Below are positions 42,874-52,836 of a DNA stretch of 64,000 nt, piece by piece. A model generated the notes under the pieces. That model did not search any database, had not been told where the DNA came from, and was given only the letters and a program-made list of their open reading frames with translations. The translations under genes were made by a program, and so were the position numbers. Within the stretch, counting starts at the first letter, position 1. The number at the start of each line of letters is the position of its first letter. This DNA is from Halomonas litopenaei (GTDB taxonomy: Bacteria > Pseudomonadota > Gammaproteobacteria > Pseudomonadales > Halomonadaceae). The stretch lies in the NCBI RefSeq assembly GCF_003045775.1, contig NZ_PXNS01000002.1, forward strand, positions 1 to 64,000. Reading direction: 5' to 3'.

Positions 42874-43190
42874 TCCGGTAGCGCGATAGCCCGTGAGCGC
42901 TAGCCGGCCAGGTGCTTGGCGGGCCATTGCCAGGGCACCGTTCGGGCATATCTACGCAGCGATCGACACTGGTTCGGGCATGGTGGTCCGGTAAAACTCA
43001 CCGTCTTGATAGCTCGTAAAATACAAGATGGATGGGAGGAATCTTCTTTCCATATCGCTTCTTTTTTCGACGCTTTATCGCAGCAGCTTTGCCTGAAAAG
43101 TCGGTGAAGCAATGATGGGGTCGGAAAGCGTAGAAACTGGGCTAGGCTGTTGTCTTTTCTTGTGCGGAAGTTCACAGGTGAGGATGTTCT

Positions 43191-44885
43191 ATGCCACTTT
43201 TTACGATCTCCGGACTTGACTCGTCGGCCTCTGCCGAGCTCGCCGTCACCTCGCATGCGCTGGCGACCTACTCGCAGACAGACCGTGCGCTCGGGCTACC
43301 CCTTGGACAGATGCTGGTGACCCTGGACAACATCGCAGGACCGGGGACCTTTTCAGCCAATCAGGTCACCAGTGGCCTACCGGGAGGCTGGCGAGAAGTC
43401 TCGGCCAGCGAACTGGGGTTGCCATCCTCTCTGGTGGACGTCGATGGCTACATCACGCTTCAGAGCCCCTTGCTCGGCAATGTCTCCCGTGGCCCGCAGC
43501 TCAAGGTCCTGGCCGAGCAGGACGCCCTGGGCAACATCAGCCGCGTCAGCGTGGCCTATGCCGGTACCAATGCCCCGGTAGATGTCGTCGACTACTCCTT
43601 TCTGAATTCCGGCAAGGAGATCGCGAAGACCATGGCACCCGTGCTGTCCGGGGTGGCGTCGTTCATGGACCAGCATGGGCTTGAGGGTGATGACGCCATC
43701 ATTACCGGCTATAGCCTGGGTGGGGCGCTGGCCAATATCCAGGCGCGCTTCTCGGATCAGTTGGCGGGCGGGTTCTTCGCTGACAGTCACTATCTTGGCC
43801 ATGCGTCACCGCTGATCTTCGAAGCCGACAATGTGCTCAATATCGGTTTCGAGAACGACGTCATCCATCGTTTCGTCGGTGACCACGAGGATCTGAAGTC
43901 GGCGCTCGCGGGCTTCGATGGCTTTCTGGAGAACAGCGATGAGAGCTACTCAAGCTCCGTGGACAATCTGGTGCTGTTCGATGCTGTCTACAGCAAGTCA
44001 CCCTGGCTGTTGGCCAGCGACAGCGGGCTGAATCCCTTCGCCTGGGGCGCGCATCTCGGTGGCATCACGTCGGACGCGGTCGCGCGCATTGTCTCCTCAT
44101 CATTTTATGAGCTGATGAGTCAGGACAGCGTAGTGGTGGTGTCCTCGCTTGGTGCCGCTGGGCGCGCGATACACTGGGTGGGCGACGTCGACTCGCCGAC
44201 ATCCAATCACGCGGGCGAGCCGGCCTTTATTGTCGGCAGTGTCTTTGACGACCTGCTGCGTGACGGCACGTCAGATGATTACATCGAAGGCTTTGCCGGA
44301 GACGACCAGATCCGGGTCTCGACCGGCACCAATCAGGTCGAAGGGGGGCAGGGCACCGACACCCTGTTATTTGAGGGAGAGGCGGACGACTACGAGGTCT
44401 ACCGGCTGGATGATGGGCGGATTGGCGTGTCCGGCAATGATTCCCTGACCCTGGCGAGCGGCATCGAGCGCATCGAGTTCGAGTATGGCGGCGGCTTTCG
44501 CGGTGCCGGTCCCGGCCTGCGCTACGTTATCGAAGACGATCGTCTGGAAGACGAGTTTCGATTCGATTGGTTCGATCGCGATATTGCCTTCGTCGATGCA
44601 CCTCAGGAAGGCCAAGGCGGCGAGTGGTCGAGGGAAGAGGTCGCGCTTGCCGATGCCGGCGATAGCGTCTTCTCGGCCGCGGCCCGTGACGACGCCCTTC
44701 ACCTTGGTAACCTGTTCGATGACGAGGCTTCCTTCAGCGCTGAATCTTCTCGTGCCTCGGGCGACGGCATCTTCGGCTGGCAAGGTGGCGCCATGGCGCT
44801 GGCCGGACTCGAGGCTGCCGCCTCCTTTGTCGGATCGGCAGTGAGTGGGTATGTGGAACTGCCGGAGGCATGGCAGGCGATTTAA
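43191..44885 (+). CDS. lipase-like secreted protein with RTX-type region
   Basis: 564 residues with no Sec signal. An alpha/beta-hydrolase nucleophile elbow GYSLGG (Ser175 near 173-178) follows VAYAGTNAP, as in class-3-type lipases. A degenerate RTX/haemolysin-type calcium-binding stretch (GSVFDDLLRDGTSDDYIEGF, then AGDDQIRVSTGTNQVEGGQG) and an acidic C-terminus suggest type I secretion, as for RTX lipases. No ABC-type I secretion genes are nearby. ATG 43191 is behind AGGA. The last 100 residues are unlike families I know. Confidence 0.7.
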   Translation: MPLFTISGLDSSASAELAVTSHALATYSQTDRALGLPLGQMLVTLDNIAGPGTFSANQVTSGLPGGWREVSASELGLPSSLVDVDGYITLQSPLLGNVSRGPQLKVLAEQDALGNISRVSVAYAGTNAPVDVVDYSFLNSGKEIAKTMAPVLSGVASFMDQHGLEGDDAIITGYSLGGALANIQARFSDQLAGGFFADSHYLGHASPLIFEADNVLNIGFENDVIHRFVGDHEDLKSALAGFDGFLENSDESYSSSVDNLVLFDAVYSKSPWLLASDSGLNPFAWGAHLGGITSDAVARIVSSSFYELMSQDSVVVVSSLGAAGRAIHWVGDVDSPTSNHAGEPAFIVGSVFDDLLRDGTSDDYIEGFAGDDQIRVSTGTNQVEGGQGTDTLLFEGEADDYEVYRLDDGRIGVSGNDSLTLASGIERIEFEYGGGFRGAGPGLRYVIEDDRLEDEFRFDWFDRDIAFVDAPQEGQGGEWSREEVALADAGDSVFSAAARDDALHLGNLFDDEASFSAESSRASGDGIFGWQGGAMALAGLEAAASFVGSAVSGYVELPEAWQAI

Positions 44886-45400
44886 GATCTGCAACAGGGC
44901 GCGGCTGGGGCCTGAAAGCGATTCCTCTGACCGTCCGCGTCCGTTTTCAGGCCATGAAGACACATCGGCCTGCTCAACAGCCCCCACGGCAAGCCCCTTG
45001 CGGTAGTTGTCCGCCCCCTGCACGCCGATGGCCAGGCAACGGCGCTCGAACACCATCCCCAACCCGTGCACGCCCAATACCGCCCGGTCCCCCGGGCGTC
45101 GTTGTTTGTGGCTTCAACTTTAGATGCAACGCCAGGACATGTTCACCAGCGGGAGATGTCGTCGTGATGTCGATCGGCTGGGCACACCATCGTGATGCTG
45201 GCGCGCCTCGGGCGGTGAGTACCGTATCGGCTTCTCACTTAGTGGGTTTTGATATTTTCAAAACTTATATCTGGGTTGCGAATAACTGAATTGTACTGGT
45301 CTGTGGTCCCCATATTCTGAGGCATAACCAAGAAGGAGCCCCGCCAAGGGTCGATTCCCCTCGGTGCAGATTAAACAAATTTTATAAAGGGCCGATCCCC
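44886..45400. other. gene-poor stretch with hairpin and possible gene relic
   Basis: A 9-bp hairpin with a long loop, GGCCTGAAA (44909-44917) with TTTCAGGCC (44945-44953), follows the lipase gene. On the minus strand 44,970-45,080 reads VHGLGMVFERRCLAIGVQGA, then DNYRKGLAVGAVEQA, which looks like part of a once-coding protein. No family is assigned. The rest holds nothing I recognise. Confidence 0.35.
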
Positions 45401-45547
45401 ATGACCGCTATCGCTTCCCATCTCGTCGCTGGCCAGATCGGTGAACGTGCCTCTCCGGGCCATCAGCACGCCTGCCACCGTGCCTCCGGTGTGGCCAGTC
45501 GCCAGCTGACGCTGGCGCTCGATACAACAACACAGGAGACAAGTTGA
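45401..45547 (+). CDS. short open frame coupled to CoA-transferase gene
   Basis: 48 codons from ATG 45401 (MTAIASHLVAGQIGERASPG, ending TTTQETS). Its TGA overlaps the ATG of the CoA-transferase gene by one base (TGATG). This is a classic coupling arrangement and may be a leader peptide. AAAGGG lies 11 bases upstream of the start. No family; could be chance. Confidence 0.3.
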   Translation: MTAIASHLVAGQIGERASPGHQHACHRASGVASRQLTLALDTTTQETS

Positions 45548-46968
45548 TGGCCAACACACCACTGGACGAACCAAAGAAAGGGCCTCTGGACGGCGTGACG
45601 GTACTGGACTTCTCGCGGGTGCTTGCAGGGCCCTACTGCACCATGGTCCTGGCGGACCTTGGCGCCCGCGTCATCAAGGTCGAGAAGATCGGCACCGGTG
45701 ACGATACACGAGAGTTCGGCCCCTTTGTCGAAAACGAAAGTGCCTACTTCAGTTGCTTCAATAGAAACAAGGAAAGCATCGTACTGGACATCAAGTCGCC
45801 GCGTGATCGCGAGTTGCTGGAGCGCCTGCTGGACGAGGCCGATGTGCTGGTGGAGAACTTCAGACCCGGGGTCATGGAGCGTCTTGGCTATGGGCCGGAG
45901 CGTCTCGCCCAGACCCATCCTCACCTGATCTATTCCTCGATTTCAGGTTTCGGTCACACCGGCCCGTTCAGCGAGTTGCCAGGCTACGACATGGTGGTGC
46001 AGGCCATGGGCGGCGTGATGAGTCTGACCGGTTGGCCGGACGGTGAACCGGCCCGAGTCGGTACCAGCTTTGGCGACCTGAGCGCGGCCCTGTTTGCGGC
46101 GGTGGGCATCATTTCTTCGCTGTACAGCCGAACCAAGGACGCCCAGGGGACCCGTGTCGATATCGGCATGCTGGACTGCCAGGCGGCGATGATGGAAACG
46201 GCGCTGGCACGCTACGACATCGAAGGCGTCGTGCCGAATAGAACCGGTGATTGCCACCCGTCGCTGGCGCCTTTCGAAAGCTTCAAGGCCGAGGATGGCA
46301 AGCTGGTCATCGCCGCCGGCAACGACACCCTGTTTCTGCTGATGGCCGATGCCATCGGCGCCTCGCGACTGGCCTTCGATCCTCGGTTCATCACCAATGA
46401 TCTTCGCTGCCAGAATCGCCCGGCACTGGTGGAGGAGATGGAACGCATCCTGACGACCAGGCCCGTGCAGCACTGGGTCGACCTGCTCAACGAGGAAGGC
46501 GTTCCCTGCTCGCCGATCAACACCATCGACAAACTGCTCGATCATCCCCAGTTGAAGGCGAGAAACATGATCGTCCAGGTCCAGGGAAGCGCCGGGAAGC
46601 CCTTCAGGACGGCGGGCAACCCGATAAAGATGACCGGCAGGGTGGACCTTGGCAGCGACACACCGCTGGTGGCGCCAGGCCTGGGTCAACATCGACAGGC
46701 CATTCTCGATGAGTTGATGGCGCGTCACGGTTCCTATTGCCTGCCTTCCACGCCAGGGCAAGCCGGCAAGGCGCGGTCGGCCAAGGCCGGCGCGACATCT
46801 TCGGGGCAACGTCAAGGAGCCCAGAGCGATCAAGCAGCGATGGCCAGGCAAGACTCGCGCAAGGCGAGTGGCAGCGCCGCCACCCGGATAAAGGGTGGCC
46901 AGTCGGCCTCCGACAAACAGGGTCAAGCACCCGCTCGAGATCTGGGCAAGCGGGTCGGAAAACCATAG
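45547..46968 (+). CDS. CaiB/BaiF (class III) CoA transferase with basic C-terminal tail
   Basis: 473 residues. The family core is about 395 residues: VLDFSRVLAGPYCTMVLADL, the ARVIKVEKIGTGD segment, SYSSISGFGHTGPF-like block, and CSPINTIDKLLDHPQL. Members move CoA between acyl-CoA and a carboxylic acid, as in carnitine (CaiB) metabolism. The last 75 or so residues (GQAGKARSAKAGATSSGQRQ and on) are a Lys/Arg/Ala/Ser-rich tail absent from ordinary members. It heads an operon-like row with an enoyl-CoA hydratase and a tautomerase. CaiB-CaiD-type carnitine chemistry is one possible reading. Confidence 0.87.
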   Translation: MANTPLDEPKKGPLDGVTVLDFSRVLAGPYCTMVLADLGARVIKVEKIGTGDDTREFGPFVENESAYFSCFNRNKESIVLDIKSPRDRELLERLLDEADVLVENFRPGVMERLGYGPERLAQTHPHLIYSSISGFGHTGPFSELPGYDMVVQAMGGVMSLTGWPDGEPARVGTSFGDLSAALFAAVGIISSLYSRTKDAQGTRVDIGMLDCQAAMMETALARYDIEGVVPNRTGDCHPSLAPFESFKAEDGKLVIAAGNDTLFLLMADAIGASRLAFDPRFITNDLRCQNRPALVEEMERILTTRPVQHWVDLLNEEGVPCSPINTIDKLLDHPQLKARNMIVQVQGSAGKPFRTAGNPIKMTGRVDLGSDTPLVAPGLGQHRQAILDELMARHGSYCLPSTPGQAGKARSAKAGATSSGQRQGAQSDQAAMARQDSRKASGSAATRIKGGQSASDKQGQAPARDLGKRVGKP

Positions 46969-47142
46969 TCGTCAAACGCGTTTTTTCATCAGATGTACGC
47001 CGCTTGGCGATACCGGGTCGTGAATATCCGGTGTGGCGCGGCGCTGTCAGGTCGCATCACGACCAGGCGAGGTGGCGGCCGCAGGTGGGAGCGTATTGAA
47101 CCGATACGCAGCTGGTTTACGGGTAACGTCAGGAGACAAGAG

Positions 47143-47982
47143 ATGAACAAGAAGGTCGAAGAACAAACACAGAATGTCGCCTCGGAGGCTTCGTTTGAGG
47201 CAGGTAACGGTGAGCCAGAGATGATCGTGGTGGAACGCCGTGAACGGGTCGGGCTGATCATCCTGAATCGCCCGAAAAGCTTGAACGCACTCAATCGCCA
47301 ACTGGCGGAAGAAACGCTCGCGGTACTGCGCGAGCTGGACGCCGACCCCGGCATCGGTGCCATCGTGATTACCGGCAACCCGAGAGCCTTTGCGGCCGGC
47401 GCCGATATCGAGGAGATGGCCGAGAAGTCGTTCACCGATTTCTACATGGATGACTTCCTGGCCCCCTGGGACGAGGTGCGCCAGATTTCCAAGCCCATCA
47501 TCGCTGCGGTGGCCGGCTTTGCGCTGGGCGGCGGCTGCGAGCTGGCCCTGCTGTGCGACATGATCATCGCCTCCGACGACGCCCAGTTCGGGCAACCCGA
47601 GATCAAGCTGGGGATCCTGCCCGGCATCGGTGGCTCCCAGCGACTGGCACGTTCGGTCGGCAAGGCGATGGCGATGGACCTGGTGCTGACCGGTCGCAAC
47701 ATCGGCGCCCAGGAGGCCAAGGAGATCGGGCTGGTGGCGCGAGTCGTGCCGAAGGATGAGCTGATGCAGAATGCCCTCGAGGCGGCGCACACCATCGCAG
47801 GCTACAACGCGCCAGCCGTCAAGATGGCCAAGCGAGCGGTCAACGCGGCCTTCGAGACCCCGCTGGCGGAAGGCCTGCGCCAGGAGCGTCTGCTGTTCCA
47901 GGCGGCCTTTGCCACCGAGGGGCAGAAGGAAGGCATGAATGCCTTCGTCAAGAAGCGTGCGCCGGTCTTTCGCCATCGCTAG
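47143..47982 (+). CDS. enoyl-CoA hydratase/isomerase family protein
   Basis: 279 residues from ATG 47143 (AGGAGA 6 bases upstream). A 25-residue N-terminal extension precedes the crotonase core. Oxyanion-hole and catalytic segments are [27 protein letters not shown] and the Glu-bearing [16 protein letters not shown]. It likely hydrates a 2-enoyl-CoA made after the CoA transfer by the preceding gene. Two Glu residues around the active site match true hydratases. Confidence 0.9.
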   Translation: MNKKVEEQTQNVASEASFEAGNGEPEMIVVERRERVGLIILNRPKSLNALNRQLAEETLAVLRELDADPGIGAIVITGNPRAFAAGADIEEMAEKSFTDFYMDDFLAPWDEVRQISKPIIAAVAGFALGGGCELALLCDMIIASDDAQFGQPEIKLGILPGIGGSQRLARSVGKAMAMDLVLTGRNIGAQEAKEIGLVARVVPKDELMQNALEAAHTIAGYNAPAVKMAKRAVNAAFETPLAEGLRQERLLFQAAFATEGQKEGMNAFVKKRAPVFRHR

Positions 47983-48063
47983 ACGTCGGCCGAGCTCGCG
48001 ACGAAAAACGACCAACAGCGTCGAATACAGAGCGTCAATCATTGACCGGGACAGGAGGGGTGG

Positions 48064-48432
48064 ATGCCGTTTGTGACGATCAATCTAGTGAAAGGGAAGT
48101 CGAGAGACTACGTCAGGGCCGTGGCGGATCAGGTCAACGCCGCCGTCATCGATACCATGGGCTTCCCCGACGACGATCGCTACCAGGTGATCAATGAGTG
48201 CGAGCCGGAGAACCTGCAGTTGCAACGGCGTGATTCTGATCGCGTCATGATGCACCTGGTGATGCGAAGTGGCCGTCCGGACGCCGACAAGAAGGCGTTC
48301 TACGCCAGGGTCGTCGAGTCACTTGCCGAAAACCCCGGCATCCCCCCGCACAACGTCATGATCACCATCACCGAGAACCAGGACATCGACTGGTCGTTCA
48401 GGGATGGTGTGGCGCAGTTCTGTGAAACCTGA
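48064..48432 (+). CDS. tautomerase family protein
   Basis: 122 residues beginning MPFVTINLVKGKSRDYVRA, so Pro would be the N-terminal catalytic base after Met removal. The longer, 4-oxalocrotonate-tautomerase-like/MIF-related fold has a second half with IPPHNVMITITENQDIDWSF. AGGAGGGG lies directly upstream. It follows the hydratase by 81 bp and is closed by a strong terminator, so it completes the transcription unit. Keto-enol isomerisation of a pathway intermediate is likely. Confidence 0.88.
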   Translation: MPFVTINLVKGKSRDYVRAVADQVNAAVIDTMGFPDDDRYQVINECEPENLQLQRRDSDRVMMHLVMRSGRPDADKKAFYARVVESLAENPGIPPHNVMITITENQDIDWSFRDGVAQFCET

Positions 48433-48454
48433 AGACGGACGCGCCGAGACGACC

Positions 48455-48483
48455 ATGGCCCGCGAATAGCGGGCCATTTTTTT
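48455..48483 (+). terminator. Rho-independent terminator after tautomerase gene
   Basis: ATGGCCCGC and GCGGGCCAT form a perfect 9-bp stem with a GAATA loop and run into seven T. Confidence 0.93.
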
Positions 48484-48628
48484 AGGCGTAGAAAGACAAG
48501 ACGTGATGGCGGTGAAGGGTCGAGCCGCCCGGCATCGAGGTTGCCTGCCGAACAGGATGCGGGAGCCGAGGCTCTCAGTTTATGGGGCAGGCCTTGCCTT
48601 GGCCTGCCTGAGAATCGGGACAGAGGAT

Positions 48629-50263
48629 TCACTGGTTATCGGGCGGTACGGCCTCGTTGAGCTGCTGGTGTCTTTGCCAGCGTTCGTGGGCCTCCTGCGA
48701 GTAGGTGCGCGAGGGGGTGCGTTCCATGCCTGCGCCAGCGGTACCCATACTGACCAGGCGCAGCAATGACGCCGTGGCCAGGATGACGATCAGCAGTGCC
48801 GGGAAGCCGCCCAGGTTGGACAGCATCTTGATGCCATCAACGCCGACGAAGCTGGTCATGATCCAGGCGACCGCACCGATGGTGCAGCCCCACAGGATCT
48901 TCAGCGGAAGACGGTAGCTGGCATTGTCATCGTTGCCATCGCCGGCGAGGGCGGCCTGGCTGTCGTTGCTGCATAGCTGGCTGATGGCCTCGGTGTTGGA
49001 ATCTGCGGCGGTGACGTAGGAGAGAAAGGCAATTGTCAGAAAGGCGATGGCGCTGAGCCCACCCAGCGGCAGCTCGTCGAGGAGCGCGTAGACCATGGCC
49101 CCGGGACCGCTTTCCTGAAGCAGGGCATGCATGCTGCCGCCCGAGGTCAGATCCATGTGCAGGATGCTGCCGCTGGTGACAGAAACATAGGCAATGGCGA
49201 ACAGTGCGGGGGCGACCAGGTTGATCAGCATGAATTGGCGCACCGTGTAGCCTCGCGAAATGCGACCGAGGAACAGCGCCGTGATGGGCGCCCACGCCAT
49301 CCAGTTGGCCCAGTAGAAGATGCTCCAGTCCTTTGGCCAGGGGTCATCGGCCAGGGCGCCGGTAAACAGACTCTTTTCGATGAACTGGCCGAGATAGGCA
49401 CCGCTGGACTCCACCCCGTAACCGAGGATGTCACGCGTCGGCCCGAACAGAAAGATGAAGGCCATGAAGGCGAAGAAGGCTCGAGCGTTGAGGGCTGACA
49501 GCATTGCGATACCGCGTTGCAGACCGCTGGCGGCGGAGGCTGTGAACACCGCCACGATCGCCAGGGTCACGATGCCCAGTGCCAGCGGCCCGGTTCCCGT
49601 GCCGAGGAAACGGTCGACACCACCGGCCAGGGTCATGGCGCCGGTGCCGAGTGACGACGCCATGCCACAGACCAGTGCAAACAGCGCCAGCGCATCCAGC
49701 AGGCGCCCGGGGCGACCAATAAGGCGATCGCCCAGGATAGGGGTGAACAGGGAACCCAGCGAGAAGGGCTTGCCCATGTTGTAGTGGGCGATGGCGAACA
49801 TCACTGCCGGAACGGTATAGATGGCATAGGGCGTGAACGACCAGTGCAGGAACATGGTCGACAGCGAGAAGCGGGTCGCATCCAGGCTATTGGCGGTGAT
49901 ATCCAGCGACGCCGGAGGGTTATGCAGATGATAGAGCGGCTCGGCCGTCGACCAGAACATGATGCCTACCGCCACCGTGGTGCACAGGGTGATCGAGAAC
50001 CAGCGCCACGGCGAGAGGATGGGAAGGGCGTTTTCGCCGCCGATCCGGGTTCGTCCCAGAGGGGACAGGAAGACGATCAGGCAAGTCATCACCATCACCA
50101 GTGAGGTAAGGGAGAACAGCCAGCCGACGTTGTCGAGAATGGCGCTGTTGAGGCCGCCGGTGACGTCCAGAAAACGCTCTAGATCGAGCATGCTGGCGGC
50201 GAGCGACAGAATCAGCAGGATGAAGGGGGGCCAGAAGACCAGAGGTCGCATCCGATGGAACAT
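48629..50263 (-). CDS. BCCT family transporter
   Basis: 544 residues from ATG 50263, chosen for AAGGAG 6 bases upstream. The BCCT features are present: MFWSTAEPLYHL in the first third and the signature WSIFYWANWMAWAPITALFL, then GRISRGYTVRQF. The signature carries ANWM where many members have GWW, which may alter substrate choice. It is a distinct paralogue of the BCCT at 23,480. Convergent with the CoA-transferase operon; downstream of the enolase-superfamily cluster in the same orientation. Confidence 0.9.
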   Translation of the reverse strand: MFHRMRPLVFWPPFILLILSLAASMLDLERFLDVTGGLNSAILDNVGWLFSLTSLVMVMTCLIVFLSPLGRTRIGGENALPILSPWRWFSITLCTTVAVGIMFWSTAEPLYHLHNPPASLDITANSLDATRFSLSTMFLHWSFTPYAIYTVPAVMFAIAHYNMGKPFSLGSLFTPILGDRLIGRPGRLLDALALFALVCGMASSLGTGAMTLAGGVDRFLGTGTGPLALGIVTLAIVAVFTASAASGLQRGIAMLSALNARAFFAFMAFIFLFGPTRDILGYGVESSGAYLGQFIEKSLFTGALADDPWPKDWSIFYWANWMAWAPITALFLGRISRGYTVRQFMLINLVAPALFAIAYVSVTSGSILHMDLTSGGSMHALLQESGPGAMVYALLDELPLGGLSAIAFLTIAFLSYVTAADSNTEAISQLCSNDSQAALAGDGNDDNASYRLPLKILWGCTIGAVAWIMTSFVGVDGIKMLSNLGGFPALLIVILATASLLRLVSMGTAGAGMERTPSRTYSQEAHERWQRHQQLNEAVPPDNQ

Positions 50264-50430
50264 AGCGACTCCTTTTATTGTGGAGGCGAGGGCGAAGCCC
50301 TGGCAGGACGCCACGGGGCGTCCTGCCAGAGTCAGTGGAGCGGGGAAGCCAGGCGTCGACGCAGGACGGCGTGGTGCAAACTCGGCCGAGTTGGATCTGT
50401 GCCAGCCTTGTTGAACGACTGTGGGTCGAA

Positions 50431-51624
50431 CTACTGGTAGGTGGCCTGGTCGGCACGGTTGGCGGCCAGGCGTTCTTCGTCCAGGTCAAGGCCGAGGCCG
50501 GGAGCCTCCGACAGCGTCAGCCATCCTTCCTTGTCTGCCAGTAGTGGGCTTGTCAGCGGGAAGTCGCGCTTTTCCGGTGTCCATTCCGGTGGGTCGAAGG
50601 GATACTCCAGATAGGGCGCGCCGGCCGGGCCGACAGCACCGGCGGTCAGGTGCAGGTTGGCAATGACGCCGATGCCGTTGCCCCAGGTATGTGGCGTGAA
50701 CAGCTTGCCGGCGTCGACGATCTGACGGGCCAGGCGCGCCAACCCCAGCATGCCCACCGAGCAGACGGCGTCGGGCTGATAGACATCGAGGCATCCCTGA
50801 CGCAGCATTTCAGTGAACTCGTAGGGTTCTCGTGTCATTTCGCCACCGGCGATGTGCAGCGAGGTCGCCTCGTTCAGTCTGGCCATACCCTCGTAGTCGC
50901 CGCGGTACAGAGGTTCCTCCATCCAGTAGACGCCCTGGTTCTCGAGCTCCCGGGCCACTTCCAGCGCCTGGGAAAACTGCCAGGGTGCCTTGACGTCCCA
51001 GGGCATGCGCCATCCCTGGTTGCAGTCGACCATCAGCTCCAGTGCATCGCCGACGGCACTGCGAACGGCGCCGAGCACGGCCAGATCCTCTTCCAGACGG
51101 GGACGCCCGAAGCGTAGCTTCAAGGCAGCAATGCCTGACGCCTTCACTTGTTCTGCCAGAGCGACCACCTCGTCGAGGGGACGATGGGTGCCGCTCGAGG
51201 CGTAGGCACGCAAACGGTTCGAGACACCGCCCATAAGGCGCCAGACCGGGGTCTCGAGGATCTTGCCGGCGAGGTCCCACAGGGCGACCTCCAGGGGCCA
51301 GCAGCGGCCAGCGTGGAAGCCGATGTTATCGATCACGCCAGCGTGGCGCTCCAGATCGAGTGGATCCTCGCCGATGAACAGATGACGAAAGTCATCGAAG
51401 CCGTACATCACATCCCCGGAGCCGATCCCTTCGCGTCCTTCGCTGTCGATCACCCGCACCAGGGTCGCCGGGAAACGACGGCGCGGTTGGCTGTCCCAGG
51501 CTGCGGGAAAGGGGGGATCAAGCTCGAACTGGTGATGGCTGATTTCGATGCGTGCAATTCGACACGCCTGGCCGGGGGCGGTGAAGAGCGGGGTCTGCAT
51601 ATCGTTGAGTCGCGGCGTCGTCAT
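50431..51624 (-). CDS. enolase-superfamily (mandelate racemase/muconate lactonizing-like) enzyme
   Basis: 397 residues. Probable metal ligands and catalytic residues: Lys169 (LKLRFGR), Asp200 (MVDCNQGW), Glu236/237 ([10 protein letters not shown]), Glu262 (AGGEMT) and His312 (PHTWGNGIG). The HxWGNG ending is typical of acid-sugar dehydratases and some betaine epimerases of this superfamily. Abstraction of an alpha proton from a carboxylate is the shared step; the product could be a dehydrated or epimerised acid. It overlaps the iron-ADH gene by 4 bp. Confidence 0.85.
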   Translation of the reverse strand: MTTPRLNDMQTPLFTAPGQACRIARIEISHHQFELDPPFPAAWDSQPRRRFPATLVRVIDSEGREGIGSGDVMYGFDDFRHLFIGEDPLDLERHAGVIDNIGFHAGRCWPLEVALWDLAGKILETPVWRLMGGVSNRLRAYASSGTHRPLDEVVALAEQVKASGIAALKLRFGRPRLEEDLAVLGAVRSAVGDALELMVDCNQGWRMPWDVKAPWQFSQALEVARELENQGVYWMEEPLYRGDYEGMARLNEATSLHIAGGEMTREPYEFTEMLRQGCLDVYQPDAVCSVGMLGLARLARQIVDAGKLFTPHTWGNGIGVIANLHLTAGAVGPAGAPYLEYPFDPPEWTPEKRDFPLTSPLLADKEGWLTLSEAPGLGLDLDEERLAANRADQATYQ

Positions 51625-52826
51625 GCGAGTGCCTCCTGCGCTTCGGCGGACGAACCCTGCTGCAGACGCTGCCGGCGACGCTGGAAGCTGGTAACGGTGA
51701 GTTCCGCCAGGGTCTGCCAGTCATCACCTTCGGGTCGGCGTGCCGCGTTGTTGGCCATCGGTGCGTTGGCCTCGTCGCGCATCTCCTCGGCCAATCGCGA
51801 GGCGTCCATCTCGACGCCGGTAAACGGCGCGAGTGCCAGGTCGAAGGCACTGGCGTCGGCGAGTTCGCGGATCAGCGCCGGCAACTCCTCGGCACCGCTG
51901 CCAGGCAGCAGCGCATGGGCGCTGGGGGCGAAGATGGCTTCATGCCCGGTGACCGACCAGCCAAGCGTCGCCTCGACGGCGATCGCCACCGCCACTCCGT
52001 GGGGCAGATGGTAGAGGCTGCCCAGGGCATGACCGATGTTGTGGGCGATGCCGGTGCCGCCGTTGTCGATGGCCATGCCGGCGAGGCAGGCGGCTTCCTG
52101 AAGCTGTTGGCGAGCCTGGAGGTTGTGCGGGTCATGCACCGCCTCGGGCAACGAGGCACCAATCAGGCGAATGGCGGCCAGTGCCTGGCTTTCGATCAGC
52201 CGGTTGCGATTGCGGCCGGTGGTCGCCTCCAGGGCGTGGACGAAGGCGTCCAGGCCCGTCGCCGCGGTCAGCGGGGCAGGCAGCGAGCAAGTGAGTCGCG
52301 GGTCGAGCAGCACGGCATCGGGCAGCAGCTCGTCACCCCAGGCCCACATCTTGCGTCCGGTGTCGTCGGCCAGTATCGAGGTGCGGGTGACTTCACTCCC
52401 GGTTCCGGAGGTGGTGGGGACCATCACCGCCGGTGCCCTGCCACACCACGGGCTGCGGCCCAGCAGATACTGATCCATTTGTCCGGGGCTTCCCGCCAGA
52501 GCCGCCACCAGCTTGGCGATGTCCAGTGCGGTGCCGCCGCCGATGCCGATCACCAGCGGAGCGTCGAGCTCGCGGACCACCCGAGCCGCCTGGTCGACGG
52601 TCGCCACGGTAGGCTCGCCAGGAGGAGCGACGAAGCGGCTAAGCGCTGCATCCTGCTCCAGTTCGGCCACAAAGGGGGCGAGCACACCGCTGGCCTCGAG
52701 TCCGGCGTCGGTAATCAGCAGGTAGCGCTTGGCTGCGTGCTGTCGACGCAGTTCCGGGAGGCGAGATAGGCAGCCGGGGCCTGCGAAGACGGGAGCCTGG
52801 CGGCCGTTTGCGTAGTCCTGTCGCAT
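51621..52826 (-). CDS. iron-containing alcohol dehydrogenase
   Basis: 401 residues from ATG 52826 (GAGGAG upstream); the frame is open to 52958 without family resemblance. NAD(P)-binding [17 protein letters not shown] and [14 protein letters not shown] are conserved. The iron ligands are in [35 protein letters not shown] (His, His). It reduces or oxidises a small alcohol/aldehyde. Here it likely feeds the aldehyde dehydrogenase encoded 10 bp upstream on the operon. Confidence 0.9.
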   Translation of the reverse strand: MRQDYANGRQAPVFAGPGCLSRLPELRRQHAAKRYLLITDAGLEASGVLAPFVAELEQDAALSRFVAPPGEPTVATVDQAARVVRELDAPLVIGIGGGTALDIAKLVAALAGSPGQMDQYLLGRSPWCGRAPAVMVPTTSGTGSEVTRTSILADDTGRKMWAWGDELLPDAVLLDPRLTCSLPAPLTAATGLDAFVHALEATTGRNRNRLIESQALAAIRLIGASLPEAVHDPHNLQARQQLQEAACLAGMAIDNGGTGIAHNIGHALGSLYHLPHGVAVAIAVEATLGWSVTGHEAIFAPSAHALLPGSGAEELPALIRELADASAFDLALAPFTGVEMDASRLAEEMRDEANAPMANNAARRPEGDDWQTLAELTVTSFQRRRQRLQQGSSAEAQEALA

Positions 52827-52836
52827 GCTGGGCTCC

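Noticed and set aside
45340-45370. A tRNA T-arm-like segment (GGGTCGATTCCC) before the CoA-transferase operon, considered as an attachment-site scar
   Set aside because: The T-loop lacks one base, no acceptor stem can be formed and no integrase is nearby.
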